Shown here in pieces: positions 55,501 to 64,000 of a stretch of DNA of 64,000 nt. Each line of letters opens with the position of its first letter. Position 1 is the stretch's first letter. The notes beneath the pieces were generated by a model that was not told the origin of the DNA, made no database searches, and worked only from the letters and a program-made list of their open reading frames with translations. This DNA is from Asparagopsis taxiformis (taxonomy: Eukaryota > Rhodophyta > Florideophyceae > Bonnemaisoniales > Bonnemaisoniaceae). The stretch covers positions 1 through 64,000 of the forward strand of contig JALQPE010003111.1 of the NCBI GenBank assembly GCA_030407315.1, read 5' to 3'. The translations under genes and the position numbers were made by a program.

Positions 55501-55618
55501 GAGCGTTGTTGAAATGTTGGGGAGAGGGGTTGAAACGGTAGCGACACGTTCGCTCATGCAGCGCGAGCGCATAAGCATCTACGCAGTAGTAGAAGCACCC
55601 TTCATACTTGCATTCCAT
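52580..55618 (-). CDS. Plavaka-type DDE transposase with N-terminal zinc finger
   Basis: 1012 residues from the ATG at 55618 to TAA 52580, unbroken. The start MECKYEGCFYYCVDAYALAL then HERTC is a C2H2-like finger, as in Plavaka transposases. The core has QVYSDKSST with LKSSAIVAYPIHVTLLNF (first catalytic Asp) and LPYIV. CDFPEAKELSC then HPCHRC carries the second Asp and Cys cluster. FEPLHNLHLGISKLIKQC follows, then EHIDAGPYEHSHLLFKQSYR (third acidic residue). Length and motif order fit an intact enzyme. The tail is acidic (TDDNEEE). Element termini were not identified. Confidence 0.8.
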   Translation of the reverse strand: MECKYEGCFYYCVDAYALALHERTCRYRFNPSPQHFNNARVPAVTHEPARNGDHDSPQPSSPDPESGRASSSDSPCDASLPPTSTPSRADLLVQSLAASLTTLEYKAGAGRVSEVITILQDPAFSLEKFNSAVRTVEECRHVTASMVETHFRTEGYKSHIIPDKTGKYSAQLYLRDPVDMLRRQLALANDQNTLFHPSPQTAPDGTAIFSHPLHTEFAKTLHQVTRQRVQLSEDPQVVWAEENDPTASSFAGLLQVYSDKSSTSLKSSAIVAYPIHVTLLNFSAPLRRHCIRTGLTIVGYLPYIVNPSSNALFGDEMPTTSSSASRARKIDILHKALEKVFSSLSTAFSSGFPCTDSTATARQCFPILANYCCDFPEAKELSCTRNSTTTTHPCHRCYIPATQLESSAPHQPRSLDDTRSARQESAQEHTTAPLEALSLLEQHSVLESTALLPTNSPLDPYNIFSFEPLHNLHLGISKLIKQCIVHRLSSPDLTTTASHSGTPRTFKKVKKSILAGSNSILSAIERDYYITGLHVDFSKGEKGTNLNGLFTEDGIRGMLAAKDYHHVDMVFPFIAAFIDTCCDEVDTAPLTSICTQYSDLVAWVMKRGRIKHWTAAELESLQNSISYFKQSMLSTLGPFHTTGLKTFKFHLLDHLPGDLQRYGALEHIDAGPYEHSHLLFKQSYRKTSRRRSTAMEETIRHMEFSLATPTGHTPSNTLGNARMISPTDGAVLVRDGFTVALHDFASLLPDATLLVADIDGQPDPATLLPLHNSSFPSGTITLFQQLGDTAAQAFLTLARLRATAEGPPIHDMDISVTVVKSAYVMGGYVPDADDFDPHSGMLRPTNVSRHKQQRVFATSSFGPAKRSQYSFVVISGTADDYRTIWVGRVLALVRLQSPNLFQPVELAFVQYMTCFAPKTAVEKSLGCICLKWSTWDPDNGSVDSNDTASHSAGGPWFDLIPASTISGTVHIVRSNFPVKPFTKQMHWSDHRFYLNRFYTNTDYQFTDDNEEE

Positions 55619-56215
55619 GTCGAGTTTTGACGCAAAAGGGAGGATTGCGAGCTGAACAGGGGAGACTGTGCCGTCCAGATGCGACCAATTTTATTTTTGT
55701 GGTGCTTTCGAGACTTGGAATGTAACGTGTTCGTAGTTTTTTGGGTAGTAGTTTTGTGCTCACTCCAGCTGACATCCCAACGGTGGAATTTAACCGAGAG
55801 TTCAATCATTTCCAACTGTTACATCACATTGCGTGCTGGCAACGTGTGCATGGAAGGACGAACGACTGCCCTGGGAGATGAATTTTCAATTAATTCATTT
55901 GTAATAATAAACTTTTTTATTTCCAAACTTCGTGGAATCTGAATGTGCTTTACAGCGGATATGCCACAGATCATGTAAGGAAAGCAAATGGATTCTCATA
56001 TATATGATTATATGTTTATATTCGTTGTTCTCGATCCGGATCTCTTTGTTCGGGGAATCAGAGACCATGGCTTGGGCCATACTCAATCTCACTGCCGGCG
56101 ATGATTTCGAGTATGCACAGCAAGACTTAAGCGGACGCAGAAAGCTGTCCGGTCGACGCCGCAGGCTCCACTCCGCCCTCATCACCGACTGATCTTCTTT
56201 GACCGACTTTGCTTT
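55619..56215. other. No confident gene
   Basis: Upstream region of the transposase gene; A/T-rich with only short frames. It may hold its promoter and the element end, but no inverted terminus was recognised. Confidence 0.35.
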
Positions 56216-56253
56216 GTACGTGCGCGAATCTTGATCAAGATTCGCGCACGTAC
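56216..56253. repeat. 38-bp perfect palindrome
   Basis: GTACGTGCGCGAATCTTGA meets its exact reverse complement at 56234/56235. Unique in the window. Confidence 0.95.
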
Positions 56254-56279
56254 CTTCGTTCCATCCTCTACCCTCGAGG

Positions 56280-57330
56280 GTATGCGTTGAGGGAAGCGTG
56301 GGTTTTGAGTCTGACTATTTCCGTTGATGCGATATTTTTCATGGGAAGCCTGTTGACTGATGGTGTGTATTGAGCGGAGGATGGAAGAGAGGTACGTGAA
56401 GTTTTGAAAGTATGCTGTGAGGGAAGGTTGATTTTGAGTCTGACTGTTGTGGTTGATTCCGATGTTGTGTAGATGATGCAGGAATGTTGATGACGGAAGG
56501 TAAGTTTCATTGAGTGCCAAGATGTGCTTTGCGAAGATATGGACTGCTGACTATGATTATTGTTAATTGCAAGGTTTTTGGATCATGGTTTGTATTGTGT
56601 GTAGGATGGATGAGAGGTACATTTGCGAGTTCTCAGGGTATGTAGCGAGGGAAACGTTGGTTTTCAATCTGACTGTTGCGATTGAATCCGATGTTGCGTA
56701 GGTGATGGAGGAATAGTGATGACGGAAGGTAAGTCACATTGGGCGCCCAGACCGGTTGTGCGAAGATGCGGAATGCTGACTACTTTTCTTGGCTACACGA
56801 TTACGTGATTTATGGTTTTTATTGTGTGCAGGATGGAACAGGTAAAGTAAGTGTGCGAGTTTTGAAAGTAAGCAGCGAGGGAAGGTTGGTTTTGAGTCTG
56901 ACTATTTCCGTTGATGCGATATTTTTCATTGGAAGCCTATTGAGTCATGGTGTGTATTGTGTGGAGCGAAGGTAAGTGTGCGAGTTTTGAAAGTATGCTG
57001 TGATGGAAGGTTGGTTTTGAGTCTGACTGTTGTGGTTGATTCCGATGTTGTGTAGATGATGCAGGAATGTTGATGACAGAAGGTAAGTTTTACTGAGCAC
57101 CAAGACTTGTTTTGCGAAGATATGGACTGCTGACTTTGATTATTCATTGCAAGGTTTTTGGATCATGGTTTGTATTTTGTGTAGGATGGATGATTCAGTC
57201 ATCCTCTCGGAGAGGTAAGTAAGGGAGTTTCTAGGATATCTGTCGTGGTAAGCGTTGCTTTTGAGTCTGACTGTTGTGGTTGATTCTGATGTTGTGTATG
57301 TGATGCAGGAGTGGTGAAGCAGGAACGGCA
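56280..57330 (+). repeat. Degenerate interspersed tandem repeats
   Basis: TTTTGAGTCTGACT followed by GTTGTGGTTGATTCCGATG or TTTCCGTTGATGCGATATTT recurs at about 56303, 56430, 56660, 56890, 57016 and 57258. Spacing is irregular (about 120-240 bp). No coding potential is apparent. Confidence 0.75.
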
Positions 57331-57672
57331 GGACTGAAGGAGAGTGAAGAAGGGATGTAGGAAGATGGGGAATGAAGCTGTGAGGTGTTTCTGGTATGTG
57401 TATATTTTGGGGCATACGATAGAAGTGAGAGTGCGTTTCAAGTGGTGTAAGATTTTGCTGACCATGTTCGTGTTTGATGTCTTGATGATTTAATGGGCTG
57501 GGGTGGTGTCGAGGAAAGCGGGGATGGTATTGGGAAGGAGCGTATTTTTTGTAATCTAGGTCGTGAGGGTTCTTGCAGTATGTGCGGATGGTGGTGCATG
57601 GCGTTCGGATGGTAGGGAGAACGCGATAGTGAGGGAGATGGGTGATCGACGATATGCTGACAGGTATTTTGT

Positions 57673-57785
57673 ATTCTGGCTGGATACGTATTTCCTATTC
57701 TAACCGGGTATTTATTTCCTATTCTAACCGGGTATTTATTTCCTATTCTGACCAGATATGTATTCCCTATTCTAGAGAGACGTAT
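57673..57785 (+). repeat. 24-bp tandem repeat, about five copies
   Basis: ATTCTAACCGGGTATTTATT with TCCT starts at 57673, 57697, 57721, 57745 and 57769; outer copies are diverged. Confidence 0.9.
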
Positions 57786-57900
57786 TGTATACGAGCAGTT
57801 TCCTAAATGAGAGAATAAAATACGGTCCGATATGGGCCCTGAATTTACCATCCGCTGTAATTTCTTCCCTCCCGGTTTTCGCTGATATATTGTATACTGG

Positions 57901-58373
57901 ATGTCGGGTCCTAGTATTCCGCCATATGTACTAGAGAAAGTGGATGTCGGGTCCTAGTATTCCGCCATATGTACTAGAGAAAGTGGATGTCGGGTCCTAG
58001 TATTCCGCCATATGTACTAGAGAAAGTGGATGTCGGGTCCTAGTATTCCGCCATATGTACTAGAGAAAGTGGATGTCGGGTCCTAGTATTCCGCCATATG
58101 TACTAGAGAAAGTGGATGTCGGGTCCTAGTATTCCGCCATATGTACTAGAGAAAGTGGATGTCGGGTCCTAGTATTCCGCCATATGTACTAGAGAAAGTG
58201 GATGTCGGGTCCTAGTATTCCGCCATATGTACTAGAGAAAGTGGATGTCGGGTCCTAGTATTCCGCCAAACGTACTAGAGAAAGTGGATGTCGGGTCCTA
58301 GTATTCCGCCATATGTACTAGAGAAAGTGGATGTCGGGTCCTAGTATTCCGCCATATGTACTAGAGAAAGTGG
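57901..58373 (+). repeat. 43-bp tandem repeat, exactly eleven copies
   Basis: ATGTCGGGTCCTAGTATTCC starts every 43 bases from 57901 to 58331. All copies appear identical except one with GCCAAACGTACT near 58267. There are no unique spacers. The high identity suggests recent expansion or gene conversion. Confidence 0.95.
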
Positions 58374-58399
58374 ACGTGCATCCAAAAAATTTTTTTTTT

Positions 58400-58607
58400 T
58401 TTGGGGACGTTCATTTGTTCTAGTAAATCTCGGGGCCGACTAGGACCCGTACTAGAGAGACTGGACGTCCGCGTCCACTTCCGAAAACACAGACGTTTTT
58501 ATTTTTTTTTGGACGCGGACGTTCATTTGTTCTAGTAAATCTCGGGGCCGACTAGGACCCGTACTAGAGAGACTGGACGTCCGCGTCCACTTCCGAAAAC
58601 ACAGACG
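58400..58607 (+). repeat. Direct duplication of about 107 bp with poly-T tracts
   Basis: GACGTTCATTTGTTCTAGTA to CCGAAAACACAGACG occurs at 58404-58495 and 58518-58607. The copies have CGTCCGCGTCCA/GGACGCGGACG inverted motifs and T-rich linkers. It joins the 43-bp array to the gag remnant. Confidence 0.85.
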
Positions 58608-58609
58608 AC

Positions 58610-60882
58610 TCCGCTGCGGCCATTACGCTGGCCATTTCGTTCGTTCGCCCACGGCCGGGGGTCACGTCGGTCATTACGAAAGTCGCCGCGGCGCCTATCG
58701 AAGGGCCTTCCCCCGTCACGATTGGGGTTTCGGAGTATCGTAGGCGGCGTGCCGTACCTCCGCGGGGTCACGTTCCCTCGCTCGCCAAGTCGTTCCTGGT
58801 TACGTTTAGCCATTCGTTGGCGGAAGTACTCAGCCTGACGTAGGTTGCTCTTCACGTGGAAGAGGTAGTACTTGTACGCGAAAAAAGATCCGTTGATCTG
58901 GCGTCAGACGCGGACACGTAAACGTCGAGTGGCCATCTTCGCGGCATGACCAACACGACAGCGTCCAGTAATCATTCGGGATTACGGATGCGCCAATTGC
59001 GTCTGCTCGCTCGTGAGCTTCGGCACGTCCTCGCATGGACGGTTCAGTCGAGCTTCGAGCTCGTCCGGCTTTTCGTTTGCCGTTTTCGTATCGTTGGGCG
59101 GCGGCCCGTTCGTGAAGAGGATCGCCTCCAATTCTCGGCAACGTGAGCCGCAGCGAGCGACACGTCGTCATCATCCCTCGCGGGGATGTTCGGGTTACCA
59201 TCGTGGTAACTGGGCTCGCTAGCCCGTTCATTACGTAAGTACGCGGACTCATCGTAGTCCGCGAACTTCCTCGACTCGTGGTCGGAAATAGCCAACGTAG
59301 GCTTCACCGGAAACCGCACTTTCGGTTTTGCGGCTGACGCGACAGCTGCCGTACGTGCACGGAAGGTCGTTCCTTCGGCCGTCGCCAATCGTCTCACAAC
59401 GGTGAGGTCGTTCCTCTCTCGTTCGGGGAGTGACCGGAGTCGTTCCGTCACGGCTGCCCGCGTCGAGGGCAGCAAACCACGCACGTAGTGGTGAACGAGG
59501 AGTCGGTCCGTAAACACGTAGTTACACGCCCGCGTGGCGGTGTCGAGTCTATCAGCGTACTGATTCTCGTCCTCGTTAGGACTCTGCGTGATCATCGTGA
59601 CCTTTTCGTAGGCCTCCTGCAGCACGTCGTCTTGCAGGTATCGTTTAATCAACGCGTTGATCACGTGAGGCCACGAGAACCTCTTCGTCGGATCAGTCGT
59701 AATCACGCCAGTCGTACACTGGGAATCGTAGAACCGTCGGGCGTCCCCTTCGAGGAAGAAGTGCAGCGCACGTACTGCCACTCCCTCGCACACTCCGAGT
59801 GTGCTGAACCCATCACGTATTTGGGCGAGGAATCCGAGTAACGTAATCGGATTCCGGCCGGAGAACGGCTTTAACGTAGGGAAAAGTCCCTCCAGCTCAC
59901 GTTTGAGCTTATGTACGCTTTGACTCTCGTTCACGTAGAGATGTTCACGTACATCGTTAAGTCGGTACATGCGGTACGACACCACGTTCGCAAATGCGTC
60001 GAGCATTGTCGTGTGCTCTGCCAACGCGTGGCAAACGGGTCCGAGGGCGTTCCCTGGTAAGCGTACCGCGTCGGCACGTTCGTTTTCGTGGACTCGCGTG
60101 TCCGTCGTGCCGAACGTACCCAGCCACGGAATGTACGTTTCACGTGGCGGGGGAGCTCTCGTATCGAATTGCGCAGCTCGTGCTGCATCCGCCGACCGCG
60201 CGTGGTCTGGCGTGTCGTTAAAACGTAATTGCCTTCGTGGCGTCTCGTTGGGGTTGGCGATGGCTCGTTGCTCTGTCGCCCCCCTTCCGTACGTTGTCGG
60301 GGTCGTCGGACCGGGTGTTGGTGGGTATCCTCCCGGAACGGCCGGGGAGGATTGCGAGTTATAGGCGCGCGAGCCTTCTTCGTAACTCGGATCGCTTCCG
60401 CTCGGCGGAGCGGAACGTCCGGCGACGATTTCGTTGAATACTACGACAAACGAGTCGAGTCTTCCCTCCACGGCGGAGAGGCGGTTTCGTAAATCTTCGT
60501 TTTCCCGTTCGAGGGTCGCTGAGCGTTCACGTAACGCACGAGCTTCGCGCTCCGAGACTCCGAGTCTCTGCCTTACGGCTTCGTCGACGGCCGCGTCGCT
60601 CGCCCTTTCGATGTGACCTCGAAGGTCTTCGTACACTACGCGTAGTGCCGTGGGAGTCACGTTCCCTTCGTTGAGCTGACCGCGCGTTGCGGGGTCCATA
60701 CTCACGGACTCAAACGGGCTTACCGTACGTGGTAGCTGGCCGATCGCCTCGATATCCGGCGGGATAGATCGATCAGTCGCGAAGATCGCTTCTGCTGACA
60801 AGGCCACGTCGGCTTCGGCGTCCGCTGACGTTGGCAACGGTTGCCTGGGCGACGCGCTGGAATTCGACACAGCGTAATTCAT
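58610..60882 (-). pseudogene. Ty3/gypsy gag with zinc knuckle, frame broken
   Basis: The first 612 codons (ATG 60882 to TGA 59044) carry a coiled coil (residues about 100-165) and a retrotransposon gag core. Motifs are LHFFLEGDARRFYDSQ, LIKRYLQDDVLQEAYEKV, QSPNEDENQYADRLDTATRA and YVRGLLPSTRAAV. The nucleocapsid zinc knuckle CWSCREDGHSTFTC (C-x2-C-x4-H-x4-C) is in another frame at about 58920-58962. It is followed by LTPDQRIFF and, after another frame change, NLRQAEYFRQRMAKRNQ with an Arg-rich tail. The protein would package element RNA. No protease or reverse transcriptase follows on this strand; the copy is cut off by the repeats at 58.6 kb. Confidence 0.75.
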
Positions 60883-62128
60883 AGACCGTCGTCTGTAGCA
60901 CGTAGCTTTTCGTTAACGTAAAAGAGCTCAACCTCGTTGGTTGTCGTTATGCTCGTAGCAACTTCTAGGTCGAGAGACCAGTGTGGAACGATCGTTCGGT
61001 GACGAAGTAGCTGGTACGAGCTAGTGGACACGCTGTCCTTAACGAAACGAACGAACAGTCCACCCGCTGGTGTTTGACTGTATGTTAGGTAGAACGGTAG
61101 AGATAGGTTAGCGAGTAGACACGAGCGTCACGACGCAACAATCCACGCGAGGATTACGTTCGGTAAACGAGGTGGCACGTCACCGGAGGCGCTCTCAACC
61201 AAGCCCGGAGGAACTACACGCAATCAGCCTTACGTGCGGCGATGGGTAGGGAGTACGCAGCTCGACGGAGACGAAGCCTCGCTAGGCAAAACGTAAACGT
61301 AACGTAGAAGTCAGTCGTAGACTAGAGCCGTTGCTCGTTCGATGAATTGTCCCCTTTCCCTCCCGGCACGATGCCAATACCTATATGGCCACGATGGCAT
61401 CGCTTTACAGTGTAAACACTGCGCGTAACGTCCCCGAATGGGAAAGGACCTTGTGGGTCACACGTAGGGACCCGTTGGTCCGTTGGCCGTTGCCAATACG
61501 TTCGTTGCACACGTGTGCCGGTTGCGCGCGCGCATGCGCCAGCAATGTTCGTGCATTGCTGTCGCCGGTCGTGTCCGCCGAAATTCGAATTCCGCGGAAA
61601 ACGTAAATATTCGCAATTTCGGAATTGCCACGTATACTACAGCGGGTAAATGATGCGGGGGCATAGAGTCGCGTGTGCCCCTGTTGGGCGGTTGCGTGCG
61701 CGCTATTTGCACCTTCGCACGACGAACGGCGCCAGCTCACTCCGCGATTTGACGGGCTCAGGCTAGCTATGATTAGCATGACGCCCAAGCGGAACGCGGC
61801 GTGTTCGCTTGGCGTTGCGTGACGGGCACTTGCATGGCGCCACGTTAACGGTTGCGCTTCCTGACGTCTTGCGCGTGCGCAATCGGTGGCGGTGGTAGCA
61901 GCGACATTCTCGCGCGATACGGTTAACTGCGGACGCCCTCGGCGCTGGCCGCAGCGTGTCGATGATGTGTCGGTGCGTGTAGCTATCTACGCACTCGGGC
62001 TTTCCGTGGGGCGTGGCCCACTTAGTCGATAGTCGGCGTAGACGGATGCCTTAGTTCGCGCGTCCGCCGAGCCCGGCGGCATTTCGGGAGTTAGTTACGT
62101 GGCGGGTGGCGCTGCGTCCTTTTGTCCG
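60883..62128 (-). other. Candidate LTR plus leader between pol end and gag start
   Basis: No gene is visible. On the minus strand it lies directly after the chromodomain 3' end of one Ty3 copy and before the gag start of another, where a 3' or shared LTR, primer-binding site and leader are expected. LTR boundaries were not resolved by eye. Confidence 0.4.
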
Positions 62129-64000
62129 CTAATCTCGCACTCGCTCGGCGGGGCGGCGTCGTCGCGGCGCTGTGACGCGTGTCGTTTCGGGGGCGGGGGT
62201 TTTCACTGGGAGCTTCCGGCGGTTGCGCGGCACTTCAGGGTTGGCTTCGGTGACCTGCCCGGCGGTATTAGACGCTACTCGCTTCAACTCCTTGCGAAAG
62301 CGTGCGACGATTGGCGCGGGTAGTGAGCGCATGGGCTCCCAAGTGTCGTCGCGCGGTGAATAGCCCTTACATCGCACACGAAAGACTGCCTCTCCAGCGT
62401 CGTCGATGCCTTCGGCCATCAGCTTGTCGATCATAAATTCACGCGTTCCGTACCCGGCTTCCGGGCTAACCTTGCGCGCGTCGTCGAATTCGTGCTCGTC
62501 CACTCGCGGCGCATCGTTCGCTTCTTCCGTATTGCTATAGCCTTCTGCGCTGTCAGGCACGACGGGTGCGTGCGACGCGGGGCGAGGCGGATGCGGTCAG
62601 AACTGACCAGCTCGAGCACACCATCTATCACGATTTCGTAGGTATGGTCGCGGCAACTTATTACGGGAAAGGGCTTGAGACAGGGTAGTCCAATTTCGAC
62701 GCGCGCGTACCCTCATCTCGCTGCGCTTGCGTCGTCGCTCCCGCGCGCGTGTCCAGATATACTTGGTCACCAACCTTGACACCTTTGTTCACCGTGCGTA
62801 CGCTGCGGTCGAAGTCGCGCTTGTATCTTGCTTGCGCCTTCTTCAACGCATTAGCCGCGCGCGCGTACGCTTCCGATAGTCGCGCGAGGAACTCCATGCG
62901 AAGGAACGGCGTGCTGCGGATGGTGTCCACTTGTTCCGTGCCCAACGATACAGGGTAGCGCGTGAGTGTCAATTCGAATGGCGACGTATTCGTCGAGCGG
63001 TGTATCGCGCGGTTGTAGGCATACGCTAGCGCATCCAAATGCTCGTCCCAATCCTTTCGCTCTTCGTCGACGTAGTGGCGTAACACCGCGACGATTGTGC
63101 GGTTCATGCGCTCGACTTGTCCATTCAATTGTGGATGGTACGTCGTCGTGAAGATGTTTCGCGTTCCCATCAGCGCACATGTTTCTTGAAACAACTTCGA
63201 GCGAAACTGCGGTCCGTTGTCAGAAAGCAGCGTGCGTGGCGGTCCATATACGAAAACCCAGTCTCGGCAAAATGCTTTCGCGACGGCGAGTGCGGATACG
63301 CGTCCGAGCGCGATAAGTCGGCAAAGCTTTCTATAGCGGTCTGCTATTACGAGTACGAAGCGGCGTTGGCGTGGCGTCCTCGGGCAACGGACCCAGTATA
63401 TCTATGGCGACGTTTTCGAGCGGGCGCGTCGCGGGGAATAGCTTCAGGGCGTTCGTGTGGCGATATTGCGTAACGCGGTTGCGTGCGCACGCGTCGCACT
63501 GTCTCACCGTGGTATAGACGTCTACGCTCATCATCGGCAAGTAGTACGTGCGTCGGATTGCGTCATACATGCGTCGCGCGCCCGGGTGTCCTGCGGTTAC
63601 CGCGTAGTGGTTAGCTCGCAAAATGCGCGCCTTTATGGTTTCGGGTACGACTATCTGCGTAGCATCATCAAGCGGAGCGGTCCTCATGAGAATCCCATCG
63701 GGGGACAGGTGAAAACGCGATTGCGGCGCGGTCTCGACGTCGCGTTTTGCGTTCTGGCAGAACTCTTCCGTAGCCTGCTCGCGTATCCACTCGTCAGCGG
63801 ATACGGGTGGTTCGATACATGCTCGAGATGTCAGCAGACAATCCAGGCTAGGATAATATTCGGCGTAGTCGCATCGTAGCGCGGCGTTGGTTCAAGCGGG
63901 GTCGTCCGCGTGCTGTTCGACGATGTTCGCGGCGTCGAAGCAGGGTATCTCGTCTGGTATTTCCGTTTCGTCGCCGCTTCGCGTGGCCATTCGCGAGAGC
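62129..64000 (-). pseudogene. Ty3/gypsy pol 3' part: integrase and chromodomain (chromovirus), broken, 5' end outside the window
   Basis: From the window edge the frame starts LSRMATRSGDE, the usual RNase H-integrase junction, with an in-frame TGA at 63892. Next are the integrase zinc-binding region (HYAVTAGHPGARRMYD with CDAC) and the first catalytic Asp in NVAIDILGPLP. A one-base frame change near 63370 leads to FVLVIADRYRKL, LLSDNGPQFRS (second Asp) and YHPQLNGQVERMNRT (Glu). The GPY/F-like part (DYPVSSPFP, then IDGVLELVSSDRIRL) is split over frames. The last frame (from 62560) encodes a chromodomain: FMIDKLMAEG, FRVRCKGYSPRDDTWEP. The triad is present but frame changes and the stop make this copy inactive as read. 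Chromodomains direct insertion to marked chromatin. Confidence 0.85.

Noticed and set aside
15195..55618. Starship-type element
   Set aside because: No tyrosine-recombinase (DUF3435-like) gene was recognised; the recombinases seen are DDE transposases.
57901..58373. CRISPR-like array
   Set aside because: The 43-bp units are head to tail with no unique spacers, and the window is eukaryotic with no Cas genes.

Overview
The window reads as an accessory, transposon-dense stretch of a eukaryotic nuclear genome. Long uninterrupted reading frames (1000-1500 codons) for Plavaka/CACTA-type transposases, an SF1 helicase and chromatin-type enzymes, a chromodomain Ty3/gypsy retrotransposon, NLR-type debris and many families of tandem and fold-back repeats all point this way. 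One decayed fragment at 4.34-4.55 kb resembles the membrane helix of the chlorophyll-binding (LHC/HLIP) superfamily. That hints at a photosynthetic host; an intron-poor alga such as a red alga would fit, but this is inference and the taxon is not established.

Layout. 0-15.2 kb: a region bounded by CACTACGG-type termini with subterminal ACTGTCT repeats (33 to 15242). It appears to have landed inside a transposase gene. It holds an NB-ARC/WD40 NLR pseudogene (1.7-4.2 kb), the LHC-like remnant, four large fold-back elements among ~1.1-1.3 kb repeats (5.5-10.3 kb), and a decayed 2OG-Fe(II) dioxygenase-like gene (10.7-12.3 kb, minus). 15.2-32.7 kb: the interrupted transposase, a UPF1/SMUBP2-like helicase, a 57-bp repeat array in a divergent promoter region, an unknown 456-residue protein and a coiled-coil protein. 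These are flanked by related 125-bp repeat units and followed by another CACTA-like terminus at 32.69 kb. 33.7-35.2 kb: a second broken dioxygenase-like gene.

36.8-50.03 kb is the most striking part. Arrays of one palindromic repeat family bracket two large minus-strand genes. One encodes a ParB-like domain fused to a TET/JBP-like 2OG-Fe(II) dioxygenase domain. The other encodes a beta-class DNA amino-methyltransferase (DPPY) fused to a C-terminal SET domain. The methyltransferase-SET gene lies between inverted arms whose outermost sequences (43245 and 50034) match as terminal inverted repeats. Together the pair could write and remove or modify DNA and histone marks, carried as cargo of a mobile element.

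50.2-55.6 kb: a coiled-coil gene convergent with a second Plavaka-type transposase that has an N-terminal zinc finger. 56.2-58.6 kb: tandem repeats, including eleven 43-bp units. 58.6-64 kb: Ty3/gypsy sequence on the minus strand, with an integrase-chromodomain 3' end followed by the gag of a second copy, consistent with two copies sharing an LTR.

Two genome-wide signs recur. Many unique perfect palindromes of 18-40 bp are scattered in and between genes. Several pseudogenes are interrupted mainly by in-frame stops that single C-to-T or G-to-A transitions would explain.
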